A stretch of DNA of 64,000 nt from Streptomyces sp. NBC_00258 (GCF_036182465.1 NZ_CP108081.1:8742001-8806000), one strand, 5' to 3'. Shown: positions 32,305-41,891, numbered from the stretch's first letter. Program-made: numbers and translations. The notes: generated from the letters alone by a model not told the origin.

Positions 32305-32652
32305 ATGACCACCAGCAACACCGGAAACGCGGGCGGCGTCGACCCGGCCGTCCGCGCCGAACTCGCCCGCCTGCGCGAGAGCATCGACAACATCGACGCG
32401 GCCGTCGTCCACATGCTCGCCGAACGCTTCAAGTGCACCCAGCAGGTCGGCCACCTCAAGGCCGCCCACCAGCTGCCGCCCGCCGACCCGTCCCGCGAGG
32501 CCCAGCAGATCGCCCGGCTGCGCAGCCTCGCCGAGAACGCAAGACTCGACCCGGCGTTCGCGGAGAAGCTCCTCAACTTCATCATCGCCGAGGTCATCCG
32601 CCACCACGAGAGCATCGCGGACAGTGCGGGCGGCGCGGGCAGCCGGGAATGA
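32305..32652 (+). CDS. Chorismate mutase, AroQ class
   Basis: A 115-residue all-helical type II (AroQ) chorismate mutase, which converts chorismate to prephenate for phenylalanine and tyrosine synthesis. Helix 1 carries ELARLRESIDNIDAAVVHML with the conserved Arg, followed by RFKCTQQVGHLKAAHQLPP with the catalytic Arg/Lys, and later EKLLNFIIAEVIRHHE. No signal peptide is seen, so it is cytoplasmic. ATG at 32305 has only a weak ribosome site. A TAGGGT hexamer 8 bases upstream could be a -10 box giving a nearly leaderless transcript. A TTG at 32296 is a less likely start. Confidence 0.93.
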   Translation: MTTSNTGNAGGVDPAVRAELARLRESIDNIDAAVVHMLAERFKCTQQVGHLKAAHQLPPADPSREAQQIARLRSLAENARLDPAFAEKLLNFIIAEVIRHHESIADSAGGAGSRE

Positions 32653-32835
32653 CCACAACGGCCCGCCGGCAGGCCCCACTTCCCCTGCCGATTCTCATGC
32701 CGTTGTAAGTCCGCCCTCTCGGCGTACGCGCCGAAATGAGGCATCCTGCGCTGAGCACTCCTTGTCAGTACACGAGTACTCCCTGTCGGTCGGTTCGGAC
32801 ATAAGCTTGTCGTCCAAGCGAGGGGACTTCGCTCC

Positions 32836-33309
32836 ATGCCGCCGGATGCCAAGATCCTCATAGTCGACGACCATGAGGAAACGCTCTACGCCCTGGAAAG
32901 CGCCCTGGCCCCGCTCGGCTACCACCTGACGCGGGCGACCAGCGGCGACGAAGCGCTGAAGGAAGTCCTGCGCGGCCACATCGGCCTGCTCCTCCTCGAC
33001 GTACGCATGCCCGGCGTCAGCGGCCTCGACGTGGTCCGCTACATGCGGGGCGTGGAACAGACCCACCTCATCCCGATCATCCTGGTCACCGGCTTCGGCC
33101 CCGACGCCGAACTCACCACCACCGCCTACCGCCTGGGCGTCGCCGACCTCGTCATGAAACCCATAGACCCCTGGGCCCTGCGCACCAAGGTCCGCTACCT
33201 CTACGACTCCCACCAGCGCTACCAGTCCCTGGAACGCGAGGTACGCGAACTCCGCGCCCTGGTGAAGGAACAGCCGAGGGCCGCTCGCTACGTGGGCCCG
33301 GGTACATAA
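32836..33309 (+). CDS. Stand-alone response regulator receiver protein
   Basis: A 157-residue protein consisting of one CheY-like receiver domain. It has acidic pair Asp11/Asp12 (IVDDHEE), phospho-acceptor Asp55 (LLLDVRMPG), Thr in LVTGFG and Lys in VMKPID. The C-terminal 35 residues are a coiled-coil-like helix (YQSLEREVRELRALVKEQ) rather than a DNA-binding domain. It probably relays phosphate or acts by protein contact. No histidine kinase gene is adjacent. The 183 bp upstream hold two near-identical copies of ACTCCyTGTCrGT around 32757-32790, which could be regulatory. Confidence 0.9.
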   Translation: MPPDAKILIVDDHEETLYALESALAPLGYHLTRATSGDEALKEVLRGHIGLLLLDVRMPGVSGLDVVRYMRGVEQTHLIPIILVTGFGPDAELTTTAYRLGVADLVMKPIDPWALRTKVRYLYDSHQRYQSLEREVRELRALVKEQPRAARYVGPGT

Positions 33310-33411
33310 GCCGACCGACCGGGATCGTGACGCCGGCCGACCGGGGGCGCAACCCCGCCCGGACCAGGCCACCCCTGTGCCGGATCACGCCGATCAGGCA
33401 GCATGGCACCC

Positions 33412-35910
33412 ATGTCCGTACTGACGCGCGACGAAGCGCAGACCCGTGCCAAGCTCCTCGACGTCCACCGCTACCAGATCGAACTCGACCTGACGCGCGG
33501 CGACGAGATCTTCGACTCCCGTACCGTCATCCGCTTCACCACCCGCGCGGACGGGGACACCTTCGTCGAGCTCAAGCCCGCCGAACTGCGCTCGGTCGCC
33601 CTCGACGGCCACCTCCTCGACCTGGACACCCTCTCCGTGGACGAGAACCGGCTGCCGCTCAAGGACCTCACGGCCGGCGATCACGAACTGCGCATCGACA
33701 CCACCATGCGCTACTCCCGCACCGGCGAGGGCATGCACCGCTTCACCGACCCCACCGACGGTGAGACATACGTCTACACACAGCTGTTCATGGACGACGT
33801 ACAGCGCGTCTTCGCGGCCTTCGACCAGCCCGACCTCAAGGCCGTCTTCGAGCTGACCGTGACGGCACCCGAAGGCTGGACCGTACTCGCCAACGGCATC
33901 ACCGAGCGGCAGGACGACGGCCGTTGGCGGGCCGCCCCCACCCCGCTGATCTCCACCTACCTCGTCGCCGTCGCCGCCGGCCCCTGGCACTCCGTGCGCA
34001 CCGAACACCGCGGCCTGCCCTTCGGCATCCACTGCCGCCGCTCGCTGGCCCCCCACCTCGACACCGACGCCGACGAGATCCTCGACATCACCCGCGCCTG
34101 CTTCGACCGCTACCACGAGAAGTTCGAGGAGCCCTACCCCTTCGACTCCTACGACCAGGCGTTCGTCCCCGAATTCAACGCAGGCGCCATGGAGAACCCC
34201 GGACTCGTCACCTTCCGCGACGAGTTCGTCTACCGCTCCGCCGTCACCGACACCGAACGCCAGACCCGCGCCATGGTCATCGCCCACGAAATGGCCCACA
34301 TGTGGTTCGGCGACCTCGTCACCCTGCGCTGGTGGGACGACATCTGGCTGAACGAGTCCTTCGCCGAGTACATGGGCTACCAGACCCTCACCGAAGCCAC
34401 CCGCTTCACCGACACCTGGACCGACTTCGGCATCGTCCGCAAGGCCTGGGGCTACGACGCCGACCAGCGCCCCTCCACCCACCCCGTCGCCCCGGACCCC
34501 GAAGCCGTCCCCGACACCGCCTCCGCGATGCTCAACTTCGACGGCATCTCCTACGCCAAGGGCGCCTCCGCACTACGCCAACTCGTCGCCTGGCTCGGCG
34601 AGAAGGACTTCCTCGCCGGCATCAACACCCACTTCGCCCGCCACAAGTTCTCCAACGCCACCCTCGCCGACTTCATCGAATCCCTCGCCGCGGCCACCGA
34701 ACGCGACGTCCACGCCTGGGCCGACTCCTGGCTGCGCACCACCGGCGTCGACACCCTCACCGCCTCCGTCACCGACCGGCCGGGGGAGTGGACCCTCAGC
34801 CTCGACCGCGCGGGCAGCCGCCCCCACCGCGTCACCGTCGGTGTTTACGACCGCGACCTCAACGACAGCCGCGCACTCCTCCTGCGCGAACGCTACGAGA
34901 CGGACGTCCCGCAACAGCCGGCCCCCGAACCCCGCCCCGGCACCCGCCCCGCCCTCGTCGTCCCCAACGACCTCGACCTCACCTACGCCAAGATCCGCCT
35001 CGACGAGGTGTCCTCCGAGACCGCCCTGCGTGGCATCTCCGACGTCCCCGACGCCCTCACCCGCGCCGTCCTGTGGAACACCCTGCGCGACATGGTCCGC
35101 GACGGCGACCTCGCCCCCGCCGCCTACCTGGAGACCGCCCGCGCCCACCTCCCCGAGGAGCGCGACCTCGCCGTCGTCCAGGGCGTCCTCACCTTCGCCG
35201 CCACCCAGGTCGCCGACCGCTACCTGCCCGCCCACGAACGGCCCGCCGCCCTCGCCACCCTCACCTCGCTCTGCCGCGACCTCATCCGCCGCACCGAGGA
35301 CGGCGACCACCCCGGCCTGCGCCTCATCGCCGTACGCCACCTCATCGACGTCGCCGCCCAGCCCGACACCATCAGCGCCTGGTTCTCCGAAGGCACCGTC
35401 CCCGGCGGCCCCGAACTCGACCCCGAACTGCGCTGGCGCATCCTCGGCCGCCTCGCCGTCCTCGGCGCCATCGACGACGCCGTCATCGACACCGAACTCG
35501 TCCAGGACCCCAGCGCCACCGGCCAGGAAGGCGCCGCCCGCTGCCGCGCCGCCCTCCCCGACCCGGCCGCCAAGCGCGCCGCCTGGGAGGCGATGTTCAC
35601 CACCGACGACCTCTCCAACTACCTCTTCACCGCCACCGCCCAGGGCTTCTGGCAACCCGAACAGACCGACCTCGTACGCCAGTACGTCGACCTCTACTGG
35701 AACGACGCGGCAGCCGTCGCCGCCCGCCGTGGCCCCGCCATCGCCGAGGCAGCCGGCCGCTGGGCATTCCCGGTCTACGCCATCACCCCGGAAACCCTCC
35801 ACGCAGGCGAACAATGCCTGACAGAGGCCACCCCCATCCCAGCCCTCCGCCGCAAACTGACAGACCAACTCGACGACCTGGCAAGGGCATTGCGAGTACG
35901 AGAGGCATAG
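33412..35910 (+). CDS. pepN: Aminopeptidase N (M1 metalloprotease)
   Basis: An 832-residue M1 zinc aminopeptidase. It has the substrate-anchoring GAMEN motif at 258-262, the zinc site HEMAH (His292, His296) and the third ligand Glu315 in LNESFAEY. The C-terminal ERAP1-like helical domain is intact. It removes N-terminal residues from peptides in the cytoplasm and is slightly shorter than the usual approximately 857 residues. The ATG at 33412 (MSVLTRDEAQ) matches the family N-terminus better than the ATG nine bases upstream. No clear Shine-Dalgarno sequence is visible. It is followed by 305 bp of repeats. Confidence 0.96.
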   Translation: MSVLTRDEAQTRAKLLDVHRYQIELDLTRGDEIFDSRTVIRFTTRADGDTFVELKPAELRSVALDGHLLDLDTLSVDENRLPLKDLTAGDHELRIDTTMRYSRTGEGMHRFTDPTDGETYVYTQLFMDDVQRVFAAFDQPDLKAVFELTVTAPEGWTVLANGITERQDDGRWRAAPTPLISTYLVAVAAGPWHSVRTEHRGLPFGIHCRRSLAPHLDTDADEILDITRACFDRYHEKFEEPYPFDSYDQAFVPEFNAGAMENPGLVTFRDEFVYRSAVTDTERQTRAMVIAHEMAHMWFGDLVTLRWWDDIWLNESFAEYMGYQTLTEATRFTDTWTDFGIVRKAWGYDADQRPSTHPVAPDPEAVPDTASAMLNFDGISYAKGASALRQLVAWLGEKDFLAGINTHFARHKFSNATLADFIESLAAATERDVHAWADSWLRTTGVDTLTASVTDRPGEWTLSLDRAGSRPHRVTVGVYDRDLNDSRALLLRERYETDVPQQPAPEPRPGTRPALVVPNDLDLTYAKIRLDEVSSETALRGISDVPDALTRAVLWNTLRDMVRDGDLAPAAYLETARAHLPEERDLAVVQGVLTFAATQVADRYLPAHERPAALATLTSLCRDLIRRTEDGDHPGLRLIAVRHLIDVAAQPDTISAWFSEGTVPGGPELDPELRWRILGRLAVLGAIDDAVIDTELVQDPSATGQEGAARCRAALPDPAAKRAAWEAMFTTDDLSNYLFTATAQGFWQPEQTDLVRQYVDLYWNDAAAVAARRGPAIAEAAGRWAFPVYAITPETLHAGEQCLTEATPIPALRRKLTDQLDDLARALRVREA

Positions 35911-35959
35911 AGGACGAGCGCTGATTGACCGACCCTGCGCCCCTTCGCTCCAGGGGCGC

Positions 35960-36000
35960 GGGGCCCGTTTCTTACATGTGCGTGGGGCCCGTTTCTTACA
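35960..36000. repeat. 17-bp direct repeat downstream of pepN
   Basis: GGGGCCCGTTTCTTACA occurs at 35960-35976 and again at 35984-36000, a 24-bp period. Further along the same gap, imperfect copies of GGGCGCGGAGCGCCAA lie at about 36079-36122. The gap 35911-36215 has no convincing coding sequence; it holds these repeats, copy E and the ribosome site of the next gene. Confidence 0.8.
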
Positions 36001-36025
36001 GGGGCGCCGCGAACCGCCATCTTTT

Positions 36026-36068
36026 AGGGGCGCGGGGAACTGCGCGACCAGCCCCCACCGACCCGCAC
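36026..36068. repeat. Intergenic palindromic repeat, copy E (half element)
   Basis: Right-arm orientation: AGGGGCGCGGGGAACTGCGC, then GACCAGCCCCCACCG and ACCCGCAC. Near-identical to copies C and F. It lies between pepN and the decarboxylase gene. Confidence 0.82.
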
Positions 36069-36215
36069 GTCACCCCCAACCCGGGCGCGGAGCGCCAACA
36101 ACCCCGGCGCGAAGCGCCAATACCCCTTTCGAGTGCTGATCACCGCACTCTCCGGGCACGCGGCCCCAAACCCAGACACGCTGGAAGTCCCCGCCCCGCG
36201 CCCCGGAGGACAACC

Positions 36216-37598
36216 ATGAGCCCGCTCGCATCAGGCCCCCAAGGCCCGGCCACCCTGCGACCGCTGCTCACCACCGTGCTCGAAGCGCTACAAGCAGGCG
36301 CAGCCACCCGAGACGGCCCCCTCCCGGCCGGCGGCCCCACCGCCGTCGCCACCCGCCTCCGCGAGGCCCTCGGCGACCCCCTCCCGGACCACGGCGACGA
36401 AGACGCCCTCCGCACCCTCGTCCAAGCCCTCGCAGAAGGCGCGGCAGACCCCGCTCACCCCCTCTGCACGGCCCACCTCCACTGCCCACCCCTCGCCGTC
36501 GCCACCGCCGCCGACCTCGCCGCCTCCGTCCTCAACCCCTCCCTCGACTCCTGGGACCAGGCCCCGGCCGCCTCAGAACTGGAAACCCTGGTCACCAAGG
36601 CCCTCACCGCCGAGGTCTACGGGGAGACAGACCAAGCCCCGACAACCGGCGACACCCTCGTCACCACAGGCGGCACCGAGTCCAACCAACTCGCCCTCCT
36701 CCTCGCACGCGAACGCCACGGCCACACCCAGCTCGTCTGCGCCGCGAACGCCCACCACTCCCTCCGCCGCGCCACCTGGCTCCTCGGCCTCCCCGAACCC
36801 GTCACCGTGCCCGCCCCCGCAGGCACCATGGACCCCGCCGCCCTCGGCGAAGCCCTGACCGCGCTGAAGGGCCCCCGCGGCTCCCTCCTGGTCGCCGCCA
36901 CCGCCGGAACCACCGACGCCGGCCTCATCGACCCGCTCCCCGACATCGCCAACCTCTGCGAAGCCCACGGAGCCCGCCTCCACATCGACGCCGCCTACGG
37001 CGGAGGCCTCCTCTTCAGCGACCGCCACCGCCCCAAACTCGACGGCCTCGCCCGCGCCCACACCGTCACCCTCGACCTGCACAAACTCGGCTGGCAGCCC
37101 GTCGCCGCAGGACTCCTCGCCGTACGCGACCGACACGACCTCACCGCACTGGCCCACCACACCGACTACCTCAACGCCGACGACGACACCGAAGCGGGCC
37201 TGCCCGACCTCCTCGGCCGCTCCCTGCGCACCACCCGACGACCCGACATCCTCAAGATCGCCGTCACCCTCAAAACCCTCGGCCGCACCGGACTCGGCGA
37301 ACTCGTCGACCAGGTCTGCGCCCGAGCAGGCCAATTCGCCGAAATCATCCACCGGCACCCGCACTTCGAACTCCACGACCGGCCCACCATCAGCACCGTC
37401 CTGTTCCGGCCCACCGACGCCACCGACGCCACCGTGGCCGCCGTACGCCGCACCCTCCTCACCGAAGGCCGGGCCGTCCTCGGCCGCGCCCGCCTCGACG
37501 ACCGCCTCTGGCTCAAAGCCACCCTGCTCAACCCGCACACCGGAGCCGACGACCTGACCGCGCTCCTGAAACTGGTGGAAGGACACACACCGCGATGA
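36216..37598 (+). CDS. PLP-dependent group II decarboxylase (DesA-like)
   Basis: A 460-residue group II pyridoxal-phosphate decarboxylase. It contains HLHCPPLAVATAADLAAS, NPSLDSWDQAP, the glycine loop TTGGTESNQLA, HIDAAYGGG and the PLP-binding Lys290 in LDLHKLGWQP. The family acts on aromatic amino acids, diaminobutyrate or lysine. Coupling (ATGA overlap) to a lysine/ornithine N-hydroxylase gene suggests a DesA-like role, making cadaverine or a similar diamine for a hydroxamate siderophore. It is shorter and clearly different at the N-terminus from standard DesA. ATG at 36216 has CCCCGGAGGA five bases upstream. No desC or desD follows. Confidence 0.88.
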   Translation: MSPLASGPQGPATLRPLLTTVLEALQAGAATRDGPLPAGGPTAVATRLREALGDPLPDHGDEDALRTLVQALAEGAADPAHPLCTAHLHCPPLAVATAADLAASVLNPSLDSWDQAPAASELETLVTKALTAEVYGETDQAPTTGDTLVTTGGTESNQLALLLARERHGHTQLVCAANAHHSLRRATWLLGLPEPVTVPAPAGTMDPAALGEALTALKGPRGSLLVAATAGTTDAGLIDPLPDIANLCEAHGARLHIDAAYGGGLLFSDRHRPKLDGLARAHTVTLDLHKLGWQPVAAGLLAVRDRHDLTALAHHTDYLNADDDTEAGLPDLLGRSLRTTRRPDILKIAVTLKTLGRTGLGELVDQVCARAGQFAEIIHRHPHFELHDRPTISTVLFRPTDATDATVAAVRRTLLTEGRAVLGRARLDDRLWLKATLLNPHTGADDLTALLKLVEGHTPR

Positions 37599-39028
37599 CG
37601 CCCCCCACGTCCCCCACACCCCCCAAGCACCCCGTACACCACGAGCCCGAAGCACCCCGCGACCTCGTCGGCATCGGCATCGGCCCCTGCAACCTCTCCC
37701 TCGCCGCCCTCGCCCACCCCCTGGCCGAACTCGACACCGCCTTCTACGAACAGCGCCCCACCTTCGACTGGCACCCCGGCCTCCTCATCGAAGGCACCAC
37801 CCTCCAAGTCCCCTTCCTCGCCGACCTGGTGACCCTCGCCGACCCCGCGAGCCCCTGGACCTTCCTCAACTACCTCAAGGCCCGCGACCGCCTCTTCCCC
37901 TTCTACTTCGCCGAACGACTCCACATCCACCGCGCCGAATACGCCGCCTACTGCCGCTGGGTCAGCGACAGCCTCCCCGGACTCCACTTCGGCCACCAGG
38001 TCGACGCCGTCCGCTGGAACCCCGAACGCGACGTGTTCGAAGTCGACTTCACCCAACTCGACAGCGACGGCGAAGCCGAAGCACTCGGCCGCACCTACAC
38101 CAAGAACATCGCCCTCGGCATCGGCACCGCCCCCCACATCCCCGAACCGCTCCGCCCCCTCGTCGAAGCCCCCGGCGTGCCCGTCATCCACGCCGCGGAC
38201 TACCTCGAACACCGCGAGCAGTTCCTCACCGCAGAACACATCACCGTCATCGGCTCAGGACAGTCCGGCGCCGAGGTCTTCCTCGACCTCCTCAGAAACC
38301 GCCCCCCAGGACGCGAGAGAATCCACTGGCTCGCCCGCACCGAGGCCTTCGCGCCCATGGAGTACTCAAAACTCGGGCTCGAACACTTCACACCCGACTA
38401 CACGCGCTACTTCCACGCCCTGCCCGAACCCGTACGCGACCGGCTCGTCCCCGCCCAATGGCAACTCCACAAAGGCATCGACGCCGACACCATCGCCGCC
38501 ATCCACGACGAGCTATACCGCCGCACCCTGAACGGCGGCTGGCCCGACACCGTCCTCACCCCCGGCGTCCACGTCCGCACCGCAGGCCGCATCGCCACCA
38601 CCAAGGTCGAACTCCACCTGGAACACGCCCAACAGGCCAGCCGCTCCCGCATCACCACCGACGCCGTCATCCTCGCCACCGGCTACCGCGAACGCCCCCT
38701 CGGCCGAATCCTCGCCGGGCTCGACCCCTACATGCGCCGCGACGCCTCCGAACGCCCCCGCATCGACGACCACCACCGCCTGGTCCTCGACCCCTCCGTC
38801 ACCGGAGCCGTCTACGTCCAGAACGGCGAACGCCACACCCACGGCGTCGGCGCCCCCGACCTCGGCCTCACCGCCTGGCGCAGCGCGAGCATCCTCAACT
38901 CCCTGACGGGCAAAGACCCCTACCCACTGCCGAGCCGAACGGCCTTCACGACCTTCGGACTCACCCAGCAGCCCCAGATCCCGCCCGCCAGGCAGCAGCC
39001 ACGGATGCTCACACCACTTGCCGAATAG
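37595..39028 (+). CDS. FAD-dependent amine N-monooxygenase (DesB-like)
   Basis: A 477-residue lysine/ornithine N-monooxygenase-family enzyme. FAD fold GIGIGPCNLSLAALAHPL lies near residue 28. The substrate region includes FYEQRPTFDWHPG, TTLQVPFLADLVTL and FLNYLKARDRLFPFYFAER. The NADPH fold is VIGSGQSGAEVFLDLL and the C-terminal motif is ILATGYRER. It closely resembles DesB, which N-hydroxylates cadaverine in desferrioxamine synthesis. The ATG overlaps the decarboxylase stop (ATGA), so the two enzymes are made together: decarboxylation then N-hydroxylation. The acyltransferase and NIS synthetase needed to finish a siderophore are not adjacent. It is convergent with the nucleotidase gene. Confidence 0.9.
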   Translation: MTPPTSPTPPKHPVHHEPEAPRDLVGIGIGPCNLSLAALAHPLAELDTAFYEQRPTFDWHPGLLIEGTTLQVPFLADLVTLADPASPWTFLNYLKARDRLFPFYFAERLHIHRAEYAAYCRWVSDSLPGLHFGHQVDAVRWNPERDVFEVDFTQLDSDGEAEALGRTYTKNIALGIGTAPHIPEPLRPLVEAPGVPVIHAADYLEHREQFLTAEHITVIGSGQSGAEVFLDLLRNRPPGRERIHWLARTEAFAPMEYSKLGLEHFTPDYTRYFHALPEPVRDRLVPAQWQLHKGIDADTIAAIHDELYRRTLNGGWPDTVLTPGVHVRTAGRIATTKVELHLEHAQQASRSRITTDAVILATGYRERPLGRILAGLDPYMRRDASERPRIDDHHRLVLDPSVTGAVYVQNGERHTHGVGAPDLGLTAWRSASILNSLTGKDPYPLPSRTAFTTFGLTQQPQIPPARQQPRMLTPLAE

Positions 39029-39079
39029 AAGCCGGCCGGCCGAACAGAAGCCGACTGGAACCAGCCGAACAGCAGCCGA

Positions 39080-40891
39080 CTAGAAGACCGGCGTCCCCTC
39101 ACGCGTCAGCTTCCAGTCCACCGAGGCGAACTCCTTCGGGTCCAGCGAACCCTTCGCCGTCACCCACTCCGCGATCCGCGTACGGATCTCCGTCGACTCC
39201 GCCCACAGCTCCTTCGCCGACGCCACATGCGGGAACGCCCCACCGCCATTGGCCCGGTAGTTGTTCACCGCGAACACGAACTGCTGAGCGTCGTCCAGCG
39301 CCACACCGTTGTAGGAGAGGTTCTTGATCCGCGAACCCGCCGCCTGAGCGATGTCGATGTCGTACGTCAGACCTGACACGTAGTCGTAGTTGTAGTCCGG
39401 CCGGTTGCCCGCGTTCGTCAGCTTCTCCACGTCGACCGCGGCACCGGCGGCCGTCTGCACGAAGTACTGCGCCGAGTACTCCAGGTACGCCCGCACCTGC
39501 GCACCCGTCATCAACTTCGCGACCAGCGTGTTGTCGTACACGTACAGACTCGACAGATCCCGGATCGTCACATCACCGGCCGGGATCTCCGACGTACGCG
39601 AGAACGGCGACGCCTGCGACAGCACCGGCAACGACGCGTACTCCGTCCCCGCCAATGCCGCCTTGACCACGTCCTCCTGGACCTTCGTGATCAGGTCGAT
39701 GATCGGAGCGTCCTTGTAACGCGCCTCCACTGTCGTCAACGTCTCCGTCGCCGTCCCGACCACCTGGTTGACGTACGCCACGACCACGTCGTGCTCGTCC
39801 TTCAACAGCTTCGTGATCTTCGGGTCGTCGGCCACCGCGTTCGAGTTGCGGACCGACGCCGCCACCGACTCGACCGTCCAACGCCCCTTCTCGAAGACCA
39901 GCTCGAAGTCGAAGAGCGAGAGCCGCTCCGCGTACGCCAGCGGCTCCGACAGGACGACCGTCTTCCCCGTCTTCGTGTTGGTGACCTTCAGCTCCGGAAT
40001 CTCCACATGCGCGTGCCCGACCAGAATCGCGTCGATCCCCGGTACCTGCTGAGCCACCAGCCCCGCCGAGTTCTCCACGTACGGCAACTGATCACCGTAC
40101 GAGGACGTCCCCGACGAACCGGAGTGCGCCGAGACGACCACCACGTCCGCACCCATCGACCGCAGCTTCGGCACCCACTTCGCCGCCTGCTCCTCCAGGC
40201 CCGGGAACGTCAACTTGCCCTGCACATACGCCTTGTCCCAGATCGCGATACCGGGGTTCGTCAGACCCAGCACGGCCACCTTCACCGGCGGGGCGCCCTT
40301 CACGTGGAACGTCTTCATGAAGTACGGAGGAAAGGCCGGCTTCAGCGTCTTCGCGTCCAGCGCGTTCGCACCCAGCAGCGGGAAACGGCACTGCGACTCG
40401 AACTTCCGCAGCGTCTCGATCCCATAGTTGAACTCATGGTTGCCGAGCGCCACAGCGTCATAACCGATCGCGTTCATCGCCTGCGCCATGGGGTGGACAG
40501 GTCCGCCCTTGGCGGTGATCGGATCGACCTTCGCGTAGTAGTACGTGAGAGGGGTCCCCTGGATCGTGTCACCGGCGTCCAGCAACAGCGTGTTGCACCG
40601 GCCCTTCTCCTTGCGGACCGCGTTCACCAGCGTCGAGATCCGCGCCAGACCCTGCGCGTTGCCCGCCGCATCCTTGTACTCCGCGTCCTTGAAGTAGTCC
40701 CAGTTGAAGATGTGACCGTGCAGATCGGTCGTGCCCATCACCGTCAGCGAGTACCGCTTCGGCTTCCTGCCACCCTTCGCCACCGCGGCCTCCGCCGCCT
40801 GAGCGCTCGGAGCCACGGCCGCACCGGCCAGGGCGACCCCCGCGCCGGTCACGGCGGACTTCTTCAGGAACTTCCGACGGTTCAACGCCAT
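39080..40891 (-). CDS. Tat-exported 5'-nucleotidase / 2',3'-cyclic phosphodiesterase
   Basis: A 603-residue two-domain nucleotidase. The N-terminus is a twin-arginine signal (NRRKFLKKSA then VTGAGVALAGAAVAP). The metallophosphoesterase domain has GTTDLHGHIF, LLDAGDTIQGT, ALGNHEFNYG, VVSAHSG and ILVGHAHVEI as metal ligands. The C-terminal 5'-nucleotidase domain ends with the substrate loop FAVNNYRANGGGAFPHV. It would hydrolyse extracellular nucleotides to recover phosphate and nucleosides, folded in the cytoplasm before export. The ATG at 40891 follows GAGGAGTGGCCCGTC and begins the Tat signal, so the longer open frame is not used. Confidence 0.95.
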   Translation of the reverse strand: MALNRRKFLKKSAVTGAGVALAGAAVAPSAQAAEAAVAKGGRKPKRYSLTVMGTTDLHGHIFNWDYFKDAEYKDAAGNAQGLARISTLVNAVRKEKGRCNTLLLDAGDTIQGTPLTYYYAKVDPITAKGGPVHPMAQAMNAIGYDAVALGNHEFNYGIETLRKFESQCRFPLLGANALDAKTLKPAFPPYFMKTFHVKGAPPVKVAVLGLTNPGIAIWDKAYVQGKLTFPGLEEQAAKWVPKLRSMGADVVVVSAHSGSSGTSSYGDQLPYVENSAGLVAQQVPGIDAILVGHAHVEIPELKVTNTKTGKTVVLSEPLAYAERLSLFDFELVFEKGRWTVESVAASVRNSNAVADDPKITKLLKDEHDVVVAYVNQVVGTATETLTTVEARYKDAPIIDLITKVQEDVVKAALAGTEYASLPVLSQASPFSRTSEIPAGDVTIRDLSSLYVYDNTLVAKLMTGAQVRAYLEYSAQYFVQTAAGAAVDVEKLTNAGNRPDYNYDYVSGLTYDIDIAQAAGSRIKNLSYNGVALDDAQQFVFAVNNYRANGGGAFPHVASAKELWAESTEIRTRIAEWVTAKGSLDPKEFASVDWKLTREGTPVF

Positions 40892-41042
40892 GACGGGCCA
40901 CTCCTCGGGAAACGGTCGACAACACACGCAGATACGCGCGTAGATTCTGACCCGCTCATGACGTACGACAACAGCCCCCGCAGGTTTCGATCTGATGACC
41001 GGCACGGTCCGGAAACGGGCCGCCGGTGACAGAGTGGGACGT

Positions 41043-41771
41043 ATGACCTCACCCTCCGAAGCCTCCGACGAAACCCGCTCCGCCGTCCCCTACGGCACAC
41101 CCGACGCACCCCGGATCGCCGTTCGCGGCGAAGCCCACCTCGAAGTCGACCCCGAGATCGCCCGCATCGGCATCACCGTCAGTGCCCGCGGCACCGACCG
41201 CCGCGACGCCCTCACCGACCTGACCCGCCGCAACGCCACCGCCCTCGACCTCGTCAAGACCTACGGCGACGCCGTCGAAAAACTGGAGACCGGCGCCTTC
41301 TCCATCACCCCCGAACTCACCAAACACGGCCGCGGCGAACGCATCCGCGCCTACCACGGCCGCGTCCACATCACCGCCGAACTCACCGACTTCACCGCCC
41401 TCGGCGAACTCACCACCCGCCTCGCCGACCTCGACCTCACCCGCGTCGACGGCCCCTGGTGGGCCCTGCGCCCCGACTCGCCCGCCCACCGCCAGGCCAG
41501 GCAACAGGAAGTACGCGAAGCCGTCCAACGAGCCCGCGAATACGCCGAAGCCCTCGGCACCACACTCGCGGCCCTCGTGGAACTCGCCGACATCGGCGCC
41601 GAGAACGCCCACCCCTACGGCATGGAAACAGGATCCGCCCGAAGCATGCGCACCATGGCATTCGACGCGGCCGCCCCCGAAAGCGCCCCCGCCCTCGACC
41701 TCGAACCCGAACGACAGCACGTCTACGCACAGGTCAACGCCCGCTTCACAATGTCACCGCCGGTGCTCTGA
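41043..41771 (+). CDS. SIMPL-domain (DUF541) protein
   Basis: A 242-residue SIMPL/DUF541-family protein. It opens with RIAVRGEAHLEVDPEIARIG, continues with a periodic beta-alpha pattern and a helical region (REAVQRAREYAEALGTTLAA) before LVELADIGAEN. It lacks a signal peptide, unlike many Gram-negative relatives, so it is predicted to be cytoplasmic. The molecular role of the family is not settled. The ATG at 41043 is chosen; an upstream in-frame ATG at 40995 lies close to the divergent nucleotidase start. It is followed by the pyk promoter region. Confidence 0.85.
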   Translation: MTSPSEASDETRSAVPYGTPDAPRIAVRGEAHLEVDPEIARIGITVSARGTDRRDALTDLTRRNATALDLVKTYGDAVEKLETGAFSITPELTKHGRGERIRAYHGRVHITAELTDFTALGELTTRLADLDLTRVDGPWWALRPDSPAHRQARQQEVREAVQRAREYAEALGTTLAALVELADIGAENAHPYGMETGSARSMRTMAFDAAAPESAPALDLEPERQHVYAQVNARFTMSPPVL

Positions 41772-41891
41772 AAGCCCTCCGAAATGCTCATCGGAGCGGC
41801 CCCGTGCACAATTCAACAGTTGTCAACAGCCCTTCACGCAAAGGTTGTTGAGTAGTCATGCCCGACCAATTCCCTACCCGCTGGTAAGGCC

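Noticed and set aside
36216..39028. A full desferrioxamine (desABCD) cluster
   Set aside because: Only DesA- and DesB-like genes are present; the following gene is a convergent nucleotidase.
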